Shown piece by piece: positions 32,548 through 40,680 of a DNA stretch of 43,375 bases. Numbering within the stretch: the stretch's first letter is position 1; every line of letters starts with the position of its first letter. The position numbers and the translations under genes were made by a program. The stretch comes from Bacteroidales bacterium. Its GTDB lineage: Bacteria > Bacteroidota > Bacteroidia > Bacteroidales > UBA3824. The DNA lies in the NCBI GenBank assembly GCA_017535325.1, contig JAFXUC010000008.1:1-43375 (forward strand). Direction: 5' to 3'. The notes beneath the pieces were generated by a model. The model saw only the letters and a list, made by a program, of their open reading frames with translations. It ran no database searches and was not told the origin of the DNA.

Positions 32548-32994
32548 TTACGCTTTCCAGTGCTTCAACTGCGACAAATGACCGTCAAACAATGCACGGC
32601 GGTCGGCATCTGACTGATTGTCGGGATTAGGCATCTGCTTGATGAGAAAGTCAAGAAGAAGATCTTTGCTCTGATAGGCAAACTTTCCGTCAGCATAACA
32701 CCATTTGCAATAGTCCTCGTTGAATGTGCCGTCGGGTTCGCGGCTGATGAAAGAATCTTCTGAAAGCGGCATTCCGCAACACTGACAAACCAATGTCTGA
32801 GGTGACCCCAAAAGTGTGTTTATCGACACATTAAACTCTTTTGAAAGGGTTTTGAGCATTTCTGTATTGGGTTGGGTTTCGCCTGTCTCCCAACGGCTTA
32901 CGGCCTGGCGGCTGACATTTAAACGCTCCGCCATCTGCTCCTGCGTAAGGTTGCTCTTTTCGCGCAGGTTTCTGAGAATTTCTTTTACTTCCAT
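32548..32994 (-). CDS. XRE-type HTH regulator with C-terminal zinc ribbon
   Basis: 148 residues. Residues about 5-62 form a Cro/CI HTH (NLTQEQMAERLNVSRQAVSRWETG). The C-terminal part carries two cysteine pairs, CQCCGMPL and YCKWCYADGKF, a zinc-ribbon of the Bacteroidota and Firmicutes type that I recall as a putative zinc-ribbon domain (zf_ribbon/PF12674-like). Family members are small repressors of unknown signal; the zinc ribbon may sense metal or redox state. It lies alone on the minus strand. A promoter with TAACTTTG (33032-33039) precedes it. Confidence 0.85.
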   Translation of the reverse strand: MEVKEILRNLREKSNLTQEQMAERLNVSRQAVSRWETGETQPNTEMLKTLSKEFNVSINTLLGSPQTLVCQCCGMPLSEDSFISREPDGTFNEDYCKWCYADGKFAYQSKDLLLDFLIKQMPNPDNQSDADRRALFDGHLSQLKHWKA

Positions 32995-33031
32995 AGTTAA
33001 AACGAATTAAATTTTGTGATTTTTGATACCG

Positions 33032-33063
33032 CAAAGTTAACGTCTCAGACTATACGTGTCAAG
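33032..33063 (-). promoter_or_regulatory. Promoter of the XRE/zinc-ribbon gene
   Basis: On the minus strand: CTTG at 33063-33060, 20-nt spacer, TAACTTTG at 33039-33032. One mismatch to the TTTG box. Confidence 0.6.
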
Positions 33064-33132
33064 AAACACGCTGTTGCTTTTTGTTAAACGATGTTAATTA
33101 AGGTCGGACTATCCGCACTGATATTCGGGCAT

Positions 33133-33161
33133 AAAAAAAGACTATCGTTTTCAGATAGTCT
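33133..33161 (-). terminator. Terminator after tRNA-Leu
   Basis: An 8-bp stem (33139-33146 with 33154-33161) and 7-nt loop; on the minus strand it is followed by seven T. Confidence 0.85.
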
Positions 33162-33187
33162 AAATTCTATTTTTAGTTATTCTTTTG

Positions 33188-33271
33188 TACCCCAGGCCGG
33201 GATCGAACCGGCAAGGATGTTACTCCATTGGTGTTTGAGACCAACGCGTCTACCAATTCCGCCACCAGGGC
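33188..33271 (-). tRNA. tRNA-Leu (anticodon CAA)
   Basis: 84-nt tRNA with a long variable arm. Reading the minus strand, the acceptor starts GCCCTGG, the anticodon stem TTGGT/ACCAA encloses loop CTCAAAC (anticodon CAA, reads TTG), and the T-arm is GCCGG-TTCGATC-CCGGC. Discriminator is A. Some acceptor pairs are G-U. Confidence 0.92.
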
Positions 33272-33293
33272 TTGTTGTTTTATTTCAACGATG

Positions 33294-33324
33294 CAAAGGT
33301 AGATACATTTTTTAAATCTACAAA
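33294..33324 (-). promoter_or_regulatory. Promoter of tRNA-Leu
   Basis: On the minus strand: TTTG at 33324-33321, 19-nt spacer, TACCTTTG at 33301-33294 followed by CA. The upstream box overlaps the stop-codon region of the flippase-like gene. Confidence 0.85.
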
Positions 33325-34259
33325 ATTTTTTTTAAAGTTTTTTTCGTTTTTTTTTGAAAAAAATAAAAGAATGTCCCTAAAACCGCTGGTATTAAGAGGT
33401 TTACGCACCAAATAAAAACCGATGAAACTGTCGGTGCTGAAAAGTCGGAAGTGTATCTGCTCAGCACAAATACCGTTGCCGAACACCTTACGCCTAATTC
33501 CAAAAGCGCAGGCCGCGGCACAAAACTCATCAAAGCATAAATTAAGAATACCGACATCAAGCCGTCAATAAAATCCGCGTTAACCCCGAAACCGATGATT
33601 GCCAAGCAGTTTTGCGACGAATAGACCAAATATCTCAAAAACGAAAAAAATATCAGTCTCAGTTTTTCTTTATGTCTGTAACTGCAAAAAAAAGAAAGTT
33701 TTTCTAAAAACTTTTTGTGTCTTGACTTTTTTCTTAAAAACGGTATCAAATATTCAGGAAACTGATAGCAAAGCGCGGTTATCAGCGCAGCCGCAAACGC
33801 CGTAACGGAAACGTATACCGGATAGCCGAAATAAACGCACGCCGCTGCCGCACAAAATATCATCACCGGCATTTGAGATAGTCCGCAGTAAGCGGTCGCA
33901 AAAGCACCCGAAATCTTGTTTTTCTCTTTCAAAACCGTCGGTCTGCCGACCGCTTCGCCGATTCGGTTAGGCGTTATGACTGACGGCAGTATTCCTTTTA
34001 AAACGCCTTTTACAGAGGTTTTCAGCAAAATTTTTTCAATCGGGGTAAGCGAAATCCGCCATTTTACCGCTTCTAAAAACCAGTTAGGCATTACCAAAAA
34101 TACAGTTGCGCCAAGAAGCACAAAATTAACATCGAGAGCATTTCGGTCAATCTCTTTCAACTTGTCAAAGTTATCCTTTGAAACATAATAAAGCATTATA
34201 TAACAAATAATTACAAAAACAAGCGTTAATATTTTTCTGTATTTTTTGATATATCTCAT
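33318..34259 (-). CDS. Flippase-like membrane protein, divergent LPG-synthase TM family member
   Basis: 313 residues with about eight hydrophobic helices. It matches the UPF0104 or lysylphosphatidylglycerol-synthase TM region family by FLEAVKWRISLTPI and PNRIGEAVGRPTVLK, which correspond to the SRALRW and xRxGExxR signatures, and a weaker ELGVRCSAT for the PxPGGxG segment. The catalytic aminoacyltransferase domain of true MprF is absent, so it is a membrane transport or flippase-type protein with unknown lipid. It overlaps its paralogue by 4 nt (ATGA), so they are translated together. It has kept less of the family signature than the other copy. Confidence 0.78.
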   Translation of the reverse strand: MRYIKKYRKILTLVFVIICYIMLYYVSKDNFDKLKEIDRNALDVNFVLLGATVFLVMPNWFLEAVKWRISLTPIEKILLKTSVKGVLKGILPSVITPNRIGEAVGRPTVLKEKNKISGAFATAYCGLSQMPVMIFCAAAACVYFGYPVYVSVTAFAAALITALCYQFPEYLIPFLRKKSRHKKFLEKLSFFCSYRHKEKLRLIFFSFLRYLVYSSQNCLAIIGFGVNADFIDGLMSVFLIYALMSFVPRPALLELGVRCSATVFVLSRYTSDFSAPTVSSVFIWCVNLLIPAVLGTFFYFFQKKTKKTLKKIL

Positions 34260-35263
34260 GCCGCGTTTTTATAATTTTTGTTGATTATAGGCAACAAAAT
34301 CAGCATCAAAAAGCCGCCGATTAAAAACGTAACGTCTTGTGCGCCGTGCGTTACAAAAGCGTATGCTCTGCCGCAGGGGTCTCTCGTGATTCCGTAAAGC
34401 GCGAGCAGTTCAATAGTTAAGAAATGCCACGTTCCCATTCCGCCCGGAGAGGGAACGACAACGCCGTAAGTACCTAATACAAAGACAGTAAGCGCGTCAG
34501 CCGCCGAAACATTTTCAGTACAAGAAAAAGCCTGAAACGGCAGATAAGTGTCAAGAAAATAAACAAAGTTTATGAAAAACGTGTGCGCCAAAAACTGCCA
34601 TTTCTTTTTCATTTTCAGAATCGTGAAAATGCCTTCTTTGAAATTTTTTATCACAGAATTTATCTTTTCGCCTAATGAAAATAAATTCTTTTTAATCGCA
34701 TATTTAACAGCAAAAAATCCCATTAACATAAGTACAACACCGACTGCAATTATCAGCGGAATGTATTTTTCAAAACTCTCTATTCTGCTCATAATCTGCG
34801 GATTGTCGTTCAAAAAATTCATTATTACGCCGCTCTGCGTTAAAAATACTATGACGGTCAAAATCAGAAAAAACGTCATGTCGGCGATTCTTTCAGTTAT
34901 GACGGTGCCGAGGCTTTGTGAAAACGGTATTTTTTCGTAACGGTTTATAATTCCGCACCTTACAAACTCTCCCGAACGCGGAATCGCCATGTTTGAAAGG
35001 TACATTATCATTACCGAAGAAAAAAGATTTACATTTTTTGGTTTGTAACCGAGCGGTTCCAACATCAAAGACCAGCGCAGGGCGCGGCTGTAATGTCCTA
35101 CAACCCCGAAAATTATACTCAAAACAATCCACGACCATTTTATGGATTTTATTTCCTGCCACAAAACAGAAAAATCCTGCCCCCGGTAGGCAAGATAAAA
35201 CAGACCTATTCCGATAGAAAAAAATATTATTATTTTAAGCGCAGATTTAATTTTTTTATTCAT
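34256..35263 (-). CDS. Flippase-like membrane protein, LPG-synthase TM family
   Basis: 335 residues from the ATG at 35261-35263; the frame extends to a TTG three codons upstream. About eight hydrophobic helices. Signatures: SRALRWSLMLEPLGY, NMAIPRSGEFVRCG, TERIADM, and SPGGMGTWHFLTIELL, all typical of the UPF0104/AglD2-type family. In various bacteria such proteins accompany lipid-linked glycan or hopanoid metabolism; no specific partner can be read here. First gene of a two-gene unit with the divergent copy. Its promoter overlaps the one of the secreted-protein gene on the other strand. Confidence 0.85.
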   Translation of the reverse strand: MNKKIKSALKIIIFFSIGIGLFYLAYRGQDFSVLWQEIKSIKWSWIVLSIIFGVVGHYSRALRWSLMLEPLGYKPKNVNLFSSVMIMYLSNMAIPRSGEFVRCGIINRYEKIPFSQSLGTVITERIADMTFFLILTVIVFLTQSGVIMNFLNDNPQIMSRIESFEKYIPLIIAVGVVLMLMGFFAVKYAIKKNLFSLGEKINSVIKNFKEGIFTILKMKKKWQFLAHTFFINFVYFLDTYLPFQAFSCTENVSAADALTVFVLGTYGVVVPSPGGMGTWHFLTIELLALYGITRDPCGRAYAFVTHGAQDVTFLIGGFLMLILLPIINKNYKNAA

Positions 35264-35285
35264 CGCAAACAATTTTCAAAAATTT

Positions 35286-35318
35286 TTTGCAAAGTTAGTT
35301 TTTTTTATCGTATCTTTG
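35286..35318. promoter_or_regulatory. Overlapping divergent promoters
   Basis: Plus strand: TTTG at 35286-35289, 21-nt spacer, TATCTTTG at 35311-35318. Minus strand: -7 box TAACTTTG at 35297-35290. The two elements interlock, so the divergent transcripts may compete. Confidence 0.6.
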
Positions 35319-35339
35319 AGTAATTTTTTATTCAGAACT

Positions 35340-35996
35340 ATGAAGATTGTATTTTTTTTAACATTAGCGTTTTTTTTCTGTGAGGAGGTTTTCTCGCAAA
35401 CTTTCTCTCATAAGGAAATTTATGACTCCGACTTTGTATTTACGGAGGGTATTTATCTGACAAAAAAAGATTTTTCAGAAAATAAACCGATAGAGAAATC
35501 CCGTATTAACAGTCAGTTAGACCCTGAGTCTTTAACCTTTTTCGAGGAGTTGATGCAGCAGAGAACAATCAGCCTTTACGACAATCTCGGTCAGGAGGTA
35601 ACGATAAAGACATCCGAGATTTTCGGCTACTCTTCTGCTAACGGCATATACGTTTTGAACAACGGCACTTTTTCACGTGTCGGGATTATTGGGAATATAT
35701 GCCACTTTTTAGGCTCTAAAACAGTTTATAATCCGGCTTATTCTCCGTATTGGGACTATTATAACAGACCTTTTACACAGGTTTCAACCGTTGAACCTCA
35801 ACAGTATTTTCTTGTTTTTGAAACAGGACAAATCCTTGAATACACTCCGCAAAACCTTGAAATGATTTTAATGAAAGACCCTGCGCTCCATGATGAGTAT
35901 GCAGAGTTGTCAAGGCGCAAAAAAAATTCAAAATTATTTTATTATATGAGACTCTACAACGAAAAACATCCACTTTATATACCGGTTTATAAATAA
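35340..35996 (+). CDS. Secreted protein of unknown function
   Basis: 218 residues from the ATG at 35340; the frame opens at 35316 but that ATG is inside the -7 box. A signal peptide (MKIVFFLTLAFFFCEEVFSQ, cleavage before or after Gln) is followed by about 195 residues with many aromatic residues. Features include EGIYLTKKDF, a Tyr-rich PAYSPYWDYYNRPF stretch, and a helical end FYYMRLYNEKHPLYIPVY. No family is recognised. It is likely periplasmic or outer-membrane associated. Convergent context is absent; frr follows on the same strand with its own promoter. Confidence 0.7.
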   Translation: MKIVFFLTLAFFFCEEVFSQTFSHKEIYDSDFVFTEGIYLTKKDFSENKPIEKSRINSQLDPESLTFFEELMQQRTISLYDNLGQEVTIKTSEIFGYSSANGIYVLNNGTFSRVGIIGNICHFLGSKTVYNPAYSPYWDYYNRPFTQVSTVEPQQYFLVFETGQILEYTPQNLEMILMKDPALHDEYAELSRRKKNSKLFYYMRLYNEKHPLYIPVYK

Positions 35997-36033
35997 TTTT
36001 GAAAAAAAACTTTTAAAAACCAAAAATAATGGA

Positions 36034-36041
36034 TATATTTG
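36034..36041 (+). promoter_or_regulatory. -7 box of frr
   Basis: TATATTTG followed by CC. It overlaps the first possible start at 36039, so it supports the ATG at 36078. Confidence 0.6.
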
Positions 36042-36077
36042 CCGAAATTTAGAAATGTATTTAAACTGAAAAATAAT

Positions 36078-36641
36078 ATGAACGAAGAAGCGCAATTATA
36101 CATTGACGATGCGGAAGAGAAAATGAAATCCGCAGTCAATCATTACGAAGCGGAACTTACAAAAATCCGCGCAGGCAAGGCTACACCCGCAATTCTCGCC
36201 GACATTAGGGTTGATTATTACGGAACGGAAACGCCGTTGAATCAGGTTGCTAACGTCGGCACTACCGATGCCCGCACCATCGTGGTTCAACCGTGGGAAA
36301 AAGCGATGCTCCCGAAAATTGAGAAAGAAATCCTAAAAGCAAATCTCGGTCTTACTCCCGTCAACAACGGTGAAATCATCAGAATCGTGATTCCCGCACT
36401 TACCGAAGAGCGCAGAAAACAACTCGTAAAACAAGTGAAAGCCGAGGCTGAAAACACAAAAGTCGCAATTAGAAACGTTAGAAAAGACGCTAACAACTCG
36501 TTGAAACAACTTGAAAAAGACGTTATCACCGAGGACGAGTCAAAAGAAGGACAAGATATTGTTCAAAAACTGACAGATAAGTACGTTGCCAACACGGACA
36601 AAATATGTGAGGCAAAAGCGGCTGAAATTTTAAAAGTTTAA
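36078..36641 (+). CDS. frr: Ribosome recycling factor
   Basis: 187 residues from the ATG at 36078, the family length; the longer frame from 36039 would add 13 atypical residues and cover the promoter. RRF splits the post-termination ribosome with EF-G. Key sequence: LTKIRAGKATPAILADIRVDYYG, EIIRIVIPALTEERRKQLVK and NVRKDANNSLKQLEKD. The three-helix bundle and hinge layout are normal. A terminator follows. Confidence 0.96.
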   Translation: MNEEAQLYIDDAEEKMKSAVNHYEAELTKIRAGKATPAILADIRVDYYGTETPLNQVANVGTTDARTIVVQPWEKAMLPKIEKEILKANLGLTPVNNGEIIRIVIPALTEERRKQLVKQVKAEAENTKVAIRNVRKDANNSLKQLEKDVITEDESKEGQDIVQKLTDKYVANTDKICEAKAAEILKV

Positions 36642-36665
36642 GAAATTGTATTTTTGCTGATAGAA

Positions 36666-36712
36666 AACGGGCTACCGCATTTTTTTATTTTCGCGGATAG
36701 CCCGTTCTTTTT
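36666..36712 (+). terminator. Terminator after frr
   Basis: A 13-bp stem (36666-36678 with 36693-36706, one bulged A) with a T-rich loop, then TCTTTTTT. Confidence 0.85.
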
Positions 36713-36737
36713 TATGTAATTATTATGACCCTTCTTT

Positions 36738-39524
36738 TTATGCCAAACCGTTGGCTTTGAACATTCTCACGAAATCTTCGTCAAGCATCGACTTGTAAGA
36801 TGACATCCAAGACTTGATGAAAATGATAATTTTTATAAGTGATATCGTCTCACCGTTTGCATAATTGGAACGGTTTGACTGCAACGTCCCGATAAACTGA
36901 TCGTGGGCGAGTTTAAAATCATCATAGCGAGGATAACTGAAATCCTTTAAGTACTTCTCCTCAAAACCGAAGTGATAACCCGTATAGTCGATTAACTCGT
37001 CAAGAGCTTGCAAAACTGTTTTCGCTGGCGATTTACGCTTAAAGTCACCGTATAACTTGTTGATTGTCTCCAACCACTTTCTTGTCTGCGTATCAATAAT
37101 GTTAAGACCGATACGATAATTTTCAAATGCGAGCAACGTGTAATCCTGATCGATGCCCGGAAGTTCGATTTTGTTTTTGATGAGCAGGTCTTCAAGAATT
37201 TCGGTTCTGTTTTCGAGTTCAAACTTAGCCGTGAGCATATCCTCTTCGTATGAAGAAGCACGTTTACGCTCTTCTGAAAGTTTTGACAAATCGTTGAGAA
37301 CCAAAGTGTAAACTACTTTTGTATTGAAAATGTTTGCTGTAACTGAGAGCCAGAACAATATCGGCGTTCCGTCTTTTGAAAGCACCTGTATTTCCTTGCC
37401 TTTTGTATTGACAATGTTTCCAAACTCCGCTTGAAGTGCTTTTGCCATTTCAACTTCATTGGACTTAAAGCCCAAAACGTTATAAACGCTACGACCCAAC
37501 ACCTCTGCTGATTTGTATCCCAACAAATTGATAAACAATTCGTTGACATACTGAATAGTACCATCGTCGCTTGTGGTAATGATAGCCGCCGAAATAATGC
37601 CGTAAAGGTTGGCTTCGTAGTTTTCCCTTTCTTTTACGAGTTGGTTTGCAACGGTAAATTTGTTTTTCAACTGTTCTATTTCGGTATCCTGCAACGTGGT
37701 CTGCTGTTCGAGAGTACGGTTGATAGCCTCCATCTCCTTGATTTCGCGGTAAAAATCGTCCTCGCGTTTCATACTGTCTTCCTGCGTTGCCTGCAACTCT
37801 TCGATGGTCTGTTTCATCTCTTCCTCCTGATCCTTCATCGCCTGGGTCTTGGAGTTTGACTGTTCGAGAAGTTCAGCCGTCCTCGTGTTGATTCTCGTTG
37901 TTGAAAGTGTTGCCGCAATAGATTCTGCAATTTTTTCAACCAACTCTATTTCAAAATCCTTTATCTCGTTGAAAGACGCTAATTCGATAACACCGAGAAT
38001 ATCGTTTTCTATTCTCAGCGGCACGATTAACAGTGACTTCGGATTTGCCGAGCCGATACCTGACTCAATTTCGATGTAATCGTCGGGAATGTCTGTCAAA
38101 TATATCGTGTATTTTTCCTGAGCGCACGCGCCTACCAGACCTTCACCTATATTAATACGGCGTTTTATGAATTTTTTGCGGTTGTAAGCGTATGCCGAAA
38201 GCAGTTCGAGGTGAATGTCATTCGGGTCGTTGTCCTGATAAATGAAAATTCCGCCCTGGTTTGCTTTGATATATTTTACAAGATTTACGACAATGTCGTC
38301 AGAAAGTTCCCTGATGTCGTCGGTGTGATGACGGAGAATTTCAGCAAAAAGTGCCTGACCTTCCGTTGTCCAGTTTCGCTGAATATCCTCTGATTTACGC
38401 TTGCTCTCTTCCTTGGCGGCGTTTTGAAGTGATTTACGCATGTTAAGAAGCGAGTTGCCGAGGACGTCCTTGTCTGACAACGGCTGGTAATTGGAACTGA
38501 AATCGCCCTGTCCGATGGCGTGCGCAAAGTCTGATGTTTTTTGAAGACCGATTGTAAGTTGCTCAATCGAAGATGCCGTCTGACCGACCTCGTCGTTGTA
38601 AACCTCGTCGTTAAATTCCGGAAGTTCGCCCTCCGAAAGTCTTTTGGCATATTTCATCAAACCTTCCAACGGTCTTACTATCAAGCCCGAAATGTACAGA
38701 GCCAACGCCAATGAAACCACAATGCCAATCAGGAGAAATATTACAAGTGTTTTTATGTTTTCGTTTCCTTTTACCGATGAAATCGCCATCGCTTCCGCCA
38801 TAACACTTGTGGACTTGAATTCCATTATTGTCAAATCCTTGTCAACTTCTCCGAAAATCCGGGATATTGTCTGGTAATTTTTGTTCTGACCTACTTCCAA
38901 TTCTTCAACGTATGCCTTAGAAACCTCTTCAAACGAAAAATTCTCGTCTTTTTCCGGCTGCACATCGCCGCCGTAAACCATAATTTTACTGTCTTCCGTA
39001 TTTTCATTCTCTTTGTTGCCGTACTTTGCGTCCATGCGCTTTTGGAGAATTCTGTTTTTGATTTCAATCGGATCCACGATAATCCGCTGGTCGTTGAAAA
39101 TATTCGTGTACGAGATACAAAACTCTCCTGAATATTTTTTCTGAACCAAAGAAATCGTGTCTCTGAAATTATGCCTTAACTGAGGGTCAATACTTTCAGG
39201 GTACGTTGCGTTGATGATAGAGGCAAAAAGGGCTTCAAGTTTGTTCTTGTTTTCATAATGCTCTTTCATCAGTATTTTCAACTCCTTCTCGTTTTTTGCA
39301 AATTTGAAGTTTCTGAGCGCGAGCATATCCTTTGTTATCAAGTATTTTATCTGCGTAGAGTTGGAGTTCATGTTGTTGGCAAAGTCCATAAGTTCGTTGC
39401 TGCGGTTGACCTCCTCAATCGCATTGTATTGGCAAATGCCTAATACAAAGAATATTGCAGTAACAACAAAGAAGCCTAAAAGCAACTTGCTGCGTATACT
39501 TAAATTATTTATTAAATCTCTCAT
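36738..39524 (-). CDS. Membrane receptor with HAMP, GAF, PAS and a degenerate C-terminal haemerythrin domain
   Basis: 928 residues. Membrane helix 1 (about 13-31) and helix 2 (about 259-283) bracket an extracytoplasmic helical domain. HAMP (about 283-335), GAF (about 395-540), a long coiled coil (540-640) and a PAS domain (640-750) follow. The end (about 800-925) fits bacteriohaemerythrin by spacing. Of the seven iron ligands, His851, Glu855, His874 and Asp915 are kept, but the other three histidine positions read Thr814, Phe870 and Tyr910. The 4-15-4-36-5 spacing of the last six is exact, so the fold is likely intact without a normal di-iron site. No kinase, cyclase or methyl-accepting output domain is present; signal transfer must be by partner protein. 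Confidence 0.85.
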   Translation of the reverse strand: MRDLINNLSIRSKLLLGFFVVTAIFFVLGICQYNAIEEVNRSNELMDFANNMNSNSTQIKYLITKDMLALRNFKFAKNEKELKILMKEHYENKNKLEALFASIINATYPESIDPQLRHNFRDTISLVQKKYSGEFCISYTNIFNDQRIIVDPIEIKNRILQKRMDAKYGNKENENTEDSKIMVYGGDVQPEKDENFSFEEVSKAYVEELEVGQNKNYQTISRIFGEVDKDLTIMEFKSTSVMAEAMAISSVKGNENIKTLVIFLLIGIVVSLALALYISGLIVRPLEGLMKYAKRLSEGELPEFNDEVYNDEVGQTASSIEQLTIGLQKTSDFAHAIGQGDFSSNYQPLSDKDVLGNSLLNMRKSLQNAAKEESKRKSEDIQRNWTTEGQALFAEILRHHTDDIRELSDDIVVNLVKYIKANQGGIFIYQDNDPNDIHLELLSAYAYNRKKFIKRRINIGEGLVGACAQEKYTIYLTDIPDDYIEIESGIGSANPKSLLIVPLRIENDILGVIELASFNEIKDFEIELVEKIAESIAATLSTTRINTRTAELLEQSNSKTQAMKDQEEEMKQTIEELQATQEDSMKREDDFYREIKEMEAINRTLEQQTTLQDTEIEQLKNKFTVANQLVKERENYEANLYGIISAAIITTSDDGTIQYVNELFINLLGYKSAEVLGRSVYNVLGFKSNEVEMAKALQAEFGNIVNTKGKEIQVLSKDGTPILFWLSVTANIFNTKVVYTLVLNDLSKLSEERKRASSYEEDMLTAKFELENRTEILEDLLIKNKIELPGIDQDYTLLAFENYRIGLNIIDTQTRKWLETINKLYGDFKRKSPAKTVLQALDELIDYTGYHFGFEEKYLKDFSYPRYDDFKLAHDQFIGTLQSNRSNYANGETISLIKIIIFIKSWMSSYKSMLDEDFVRMFKANGLA

Positions 39525-39644
39525 GTCAAAATCCGATTTTCAAGCCGTTAAAATTAAAAAAGTTTTTTGTTTTTCCCAAAAAAATTGTATTAATTTTTTT
39601 AACATCAAACAGCGTACCGATTTTTTGTTTTTTTTGTAACTATT

Positions 39645-40601
39645 TTAAAAAACCGCTTTTGCTACTTCTCTGACGTTTTCTACTCCGCCGATGCTGAAAT
39701 AATGTACTGCCGGACAGCCGTGTTTTATCAGTTCTTTCGACTGCTGGATTGTCCATTCGATGCCGATTTGGTAAATTTCCTTGTCGTCTTTTGCTTTTAA
39801 GCACGCTGAAACCAAATCCGAAGGCAAATCAATATTGAAAACTTGCGGAATCGTTTGAATGTCACGCAGTTTGCCAATAGGTTTTATTGCCGGAACTATC
39901 GGGACAAGAATACCGTTTTCCCGGCAGCGTTTTTCCCAGGCAAAAAATTTGTCATTATCGAAAAACATCTGGGTAACAATATATTCTGCACCTGCATCTA
40001 TTTTTTGCTTTAAGTATTTCATGTCGAACTCCATGTTAGGCGATTCGATATGTTTTTCGGGATAACCGGCAACTGCAACCGAAAAATTCATGCGGTCGTT
40101 GTTTTTTAAGGTTTTGTCGAGATAAATGCCTTTGTTTAAGTCGGTTATCTGTTTGACGAGCGTGTCGGTGTGCGTGTGTCCGTCTTTTTCTGCGACAAAA
40201 TAGCGGCTGCCTTTCGGAGCGTCGCCCCTTAACGCCAAAATATTTTCAATTCCCAAGAAATTCAAGTCAATCAGGATATTTTCGATGTCCTGTTTTGACA
40301 TTCCGCCGCAGATAAGGTGCGGAACGGTTTCGATTTCAGGATAGCGTTTTTTTATAGCCGCAGCCAACGCAACCGTGCCTGGGTGTTTTCTCACAACGGA
40401 TTTTGTGATTCTGCCGTCTTTGTCTTCCGAATAAACGACTTCGTCCTGATGATATGTTATGTTGACATTCAGCGGATTGAACTCCACCAAGCGGTCAAGT
40501 TTTTCGTAGAGTTTTTCTATATTGTTGCCTTTTAACGGCGGGACAATTTCAAACGAAAAAAGCGTTTTGTCCGTATTTTTTAATTTGTCTGCTATTTTCA
40601 T
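39645..40601 (-). CDS. metF: Methylenetetrahydrofolate reductase
   Basis: 318 residues from the ATG at 40599-40601; the frame extends to 40643 with 14 atypical residues. It reduces 5,10-methylene-THF to 5-methyl-THF for methionine synthesis. The FAD-dependent TIM-barrel shows FSFEIVPPLKG, NITYH, LICGGMSKQDIE, LALRGDAP, YIVTQMFFDN and PIVPAIKPI, all family signatures. It lies between two sensory genes on the same strand with moderate gaps, probably its own transcript. Confidence 0.95.
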   Translation of the reverse strand: MKIADKLKNTDKTLFSFEIVPPLKGNNIEKLYEKLDRLVEFNPLNVNITYHQDEVVYSEDKDGRITKSVVRKHPGTVALAAAIKKRYPEIETVPHLICGGMSKQDIENILIDLNFLGIENILALRGDAPKGSRYFVAEKDGHTHTDTLVKQITDLNKGIYLDKTLKNNDRMNFSVAVAGYPEKHIESPNMEFDMKYLKQKIDAGAEYIVTQMFFDNDKFFAWEKRCRENGILVPIVPAIKPIGKLRDIQTIPQVFNIDLPSDLVSACLKAKDDKEIYQIGIEWTIQQSKELIKHGCPAVHYFSIGGVENVREVAKAVF

Positions 40602-40680
40602 ATTTTTTTTATCGATAAAACAACAGACAAAAGTGCAAAACATTTTTCATTTAATCAAATTTTTTTTTCTCCTGTATTTC

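Noticed and set aside
33091..33315. 74-codon plus-strand frame across the tRNA-Leu gene
   Set aside because: It consists largely of the complement of the tRNA and its terminator.
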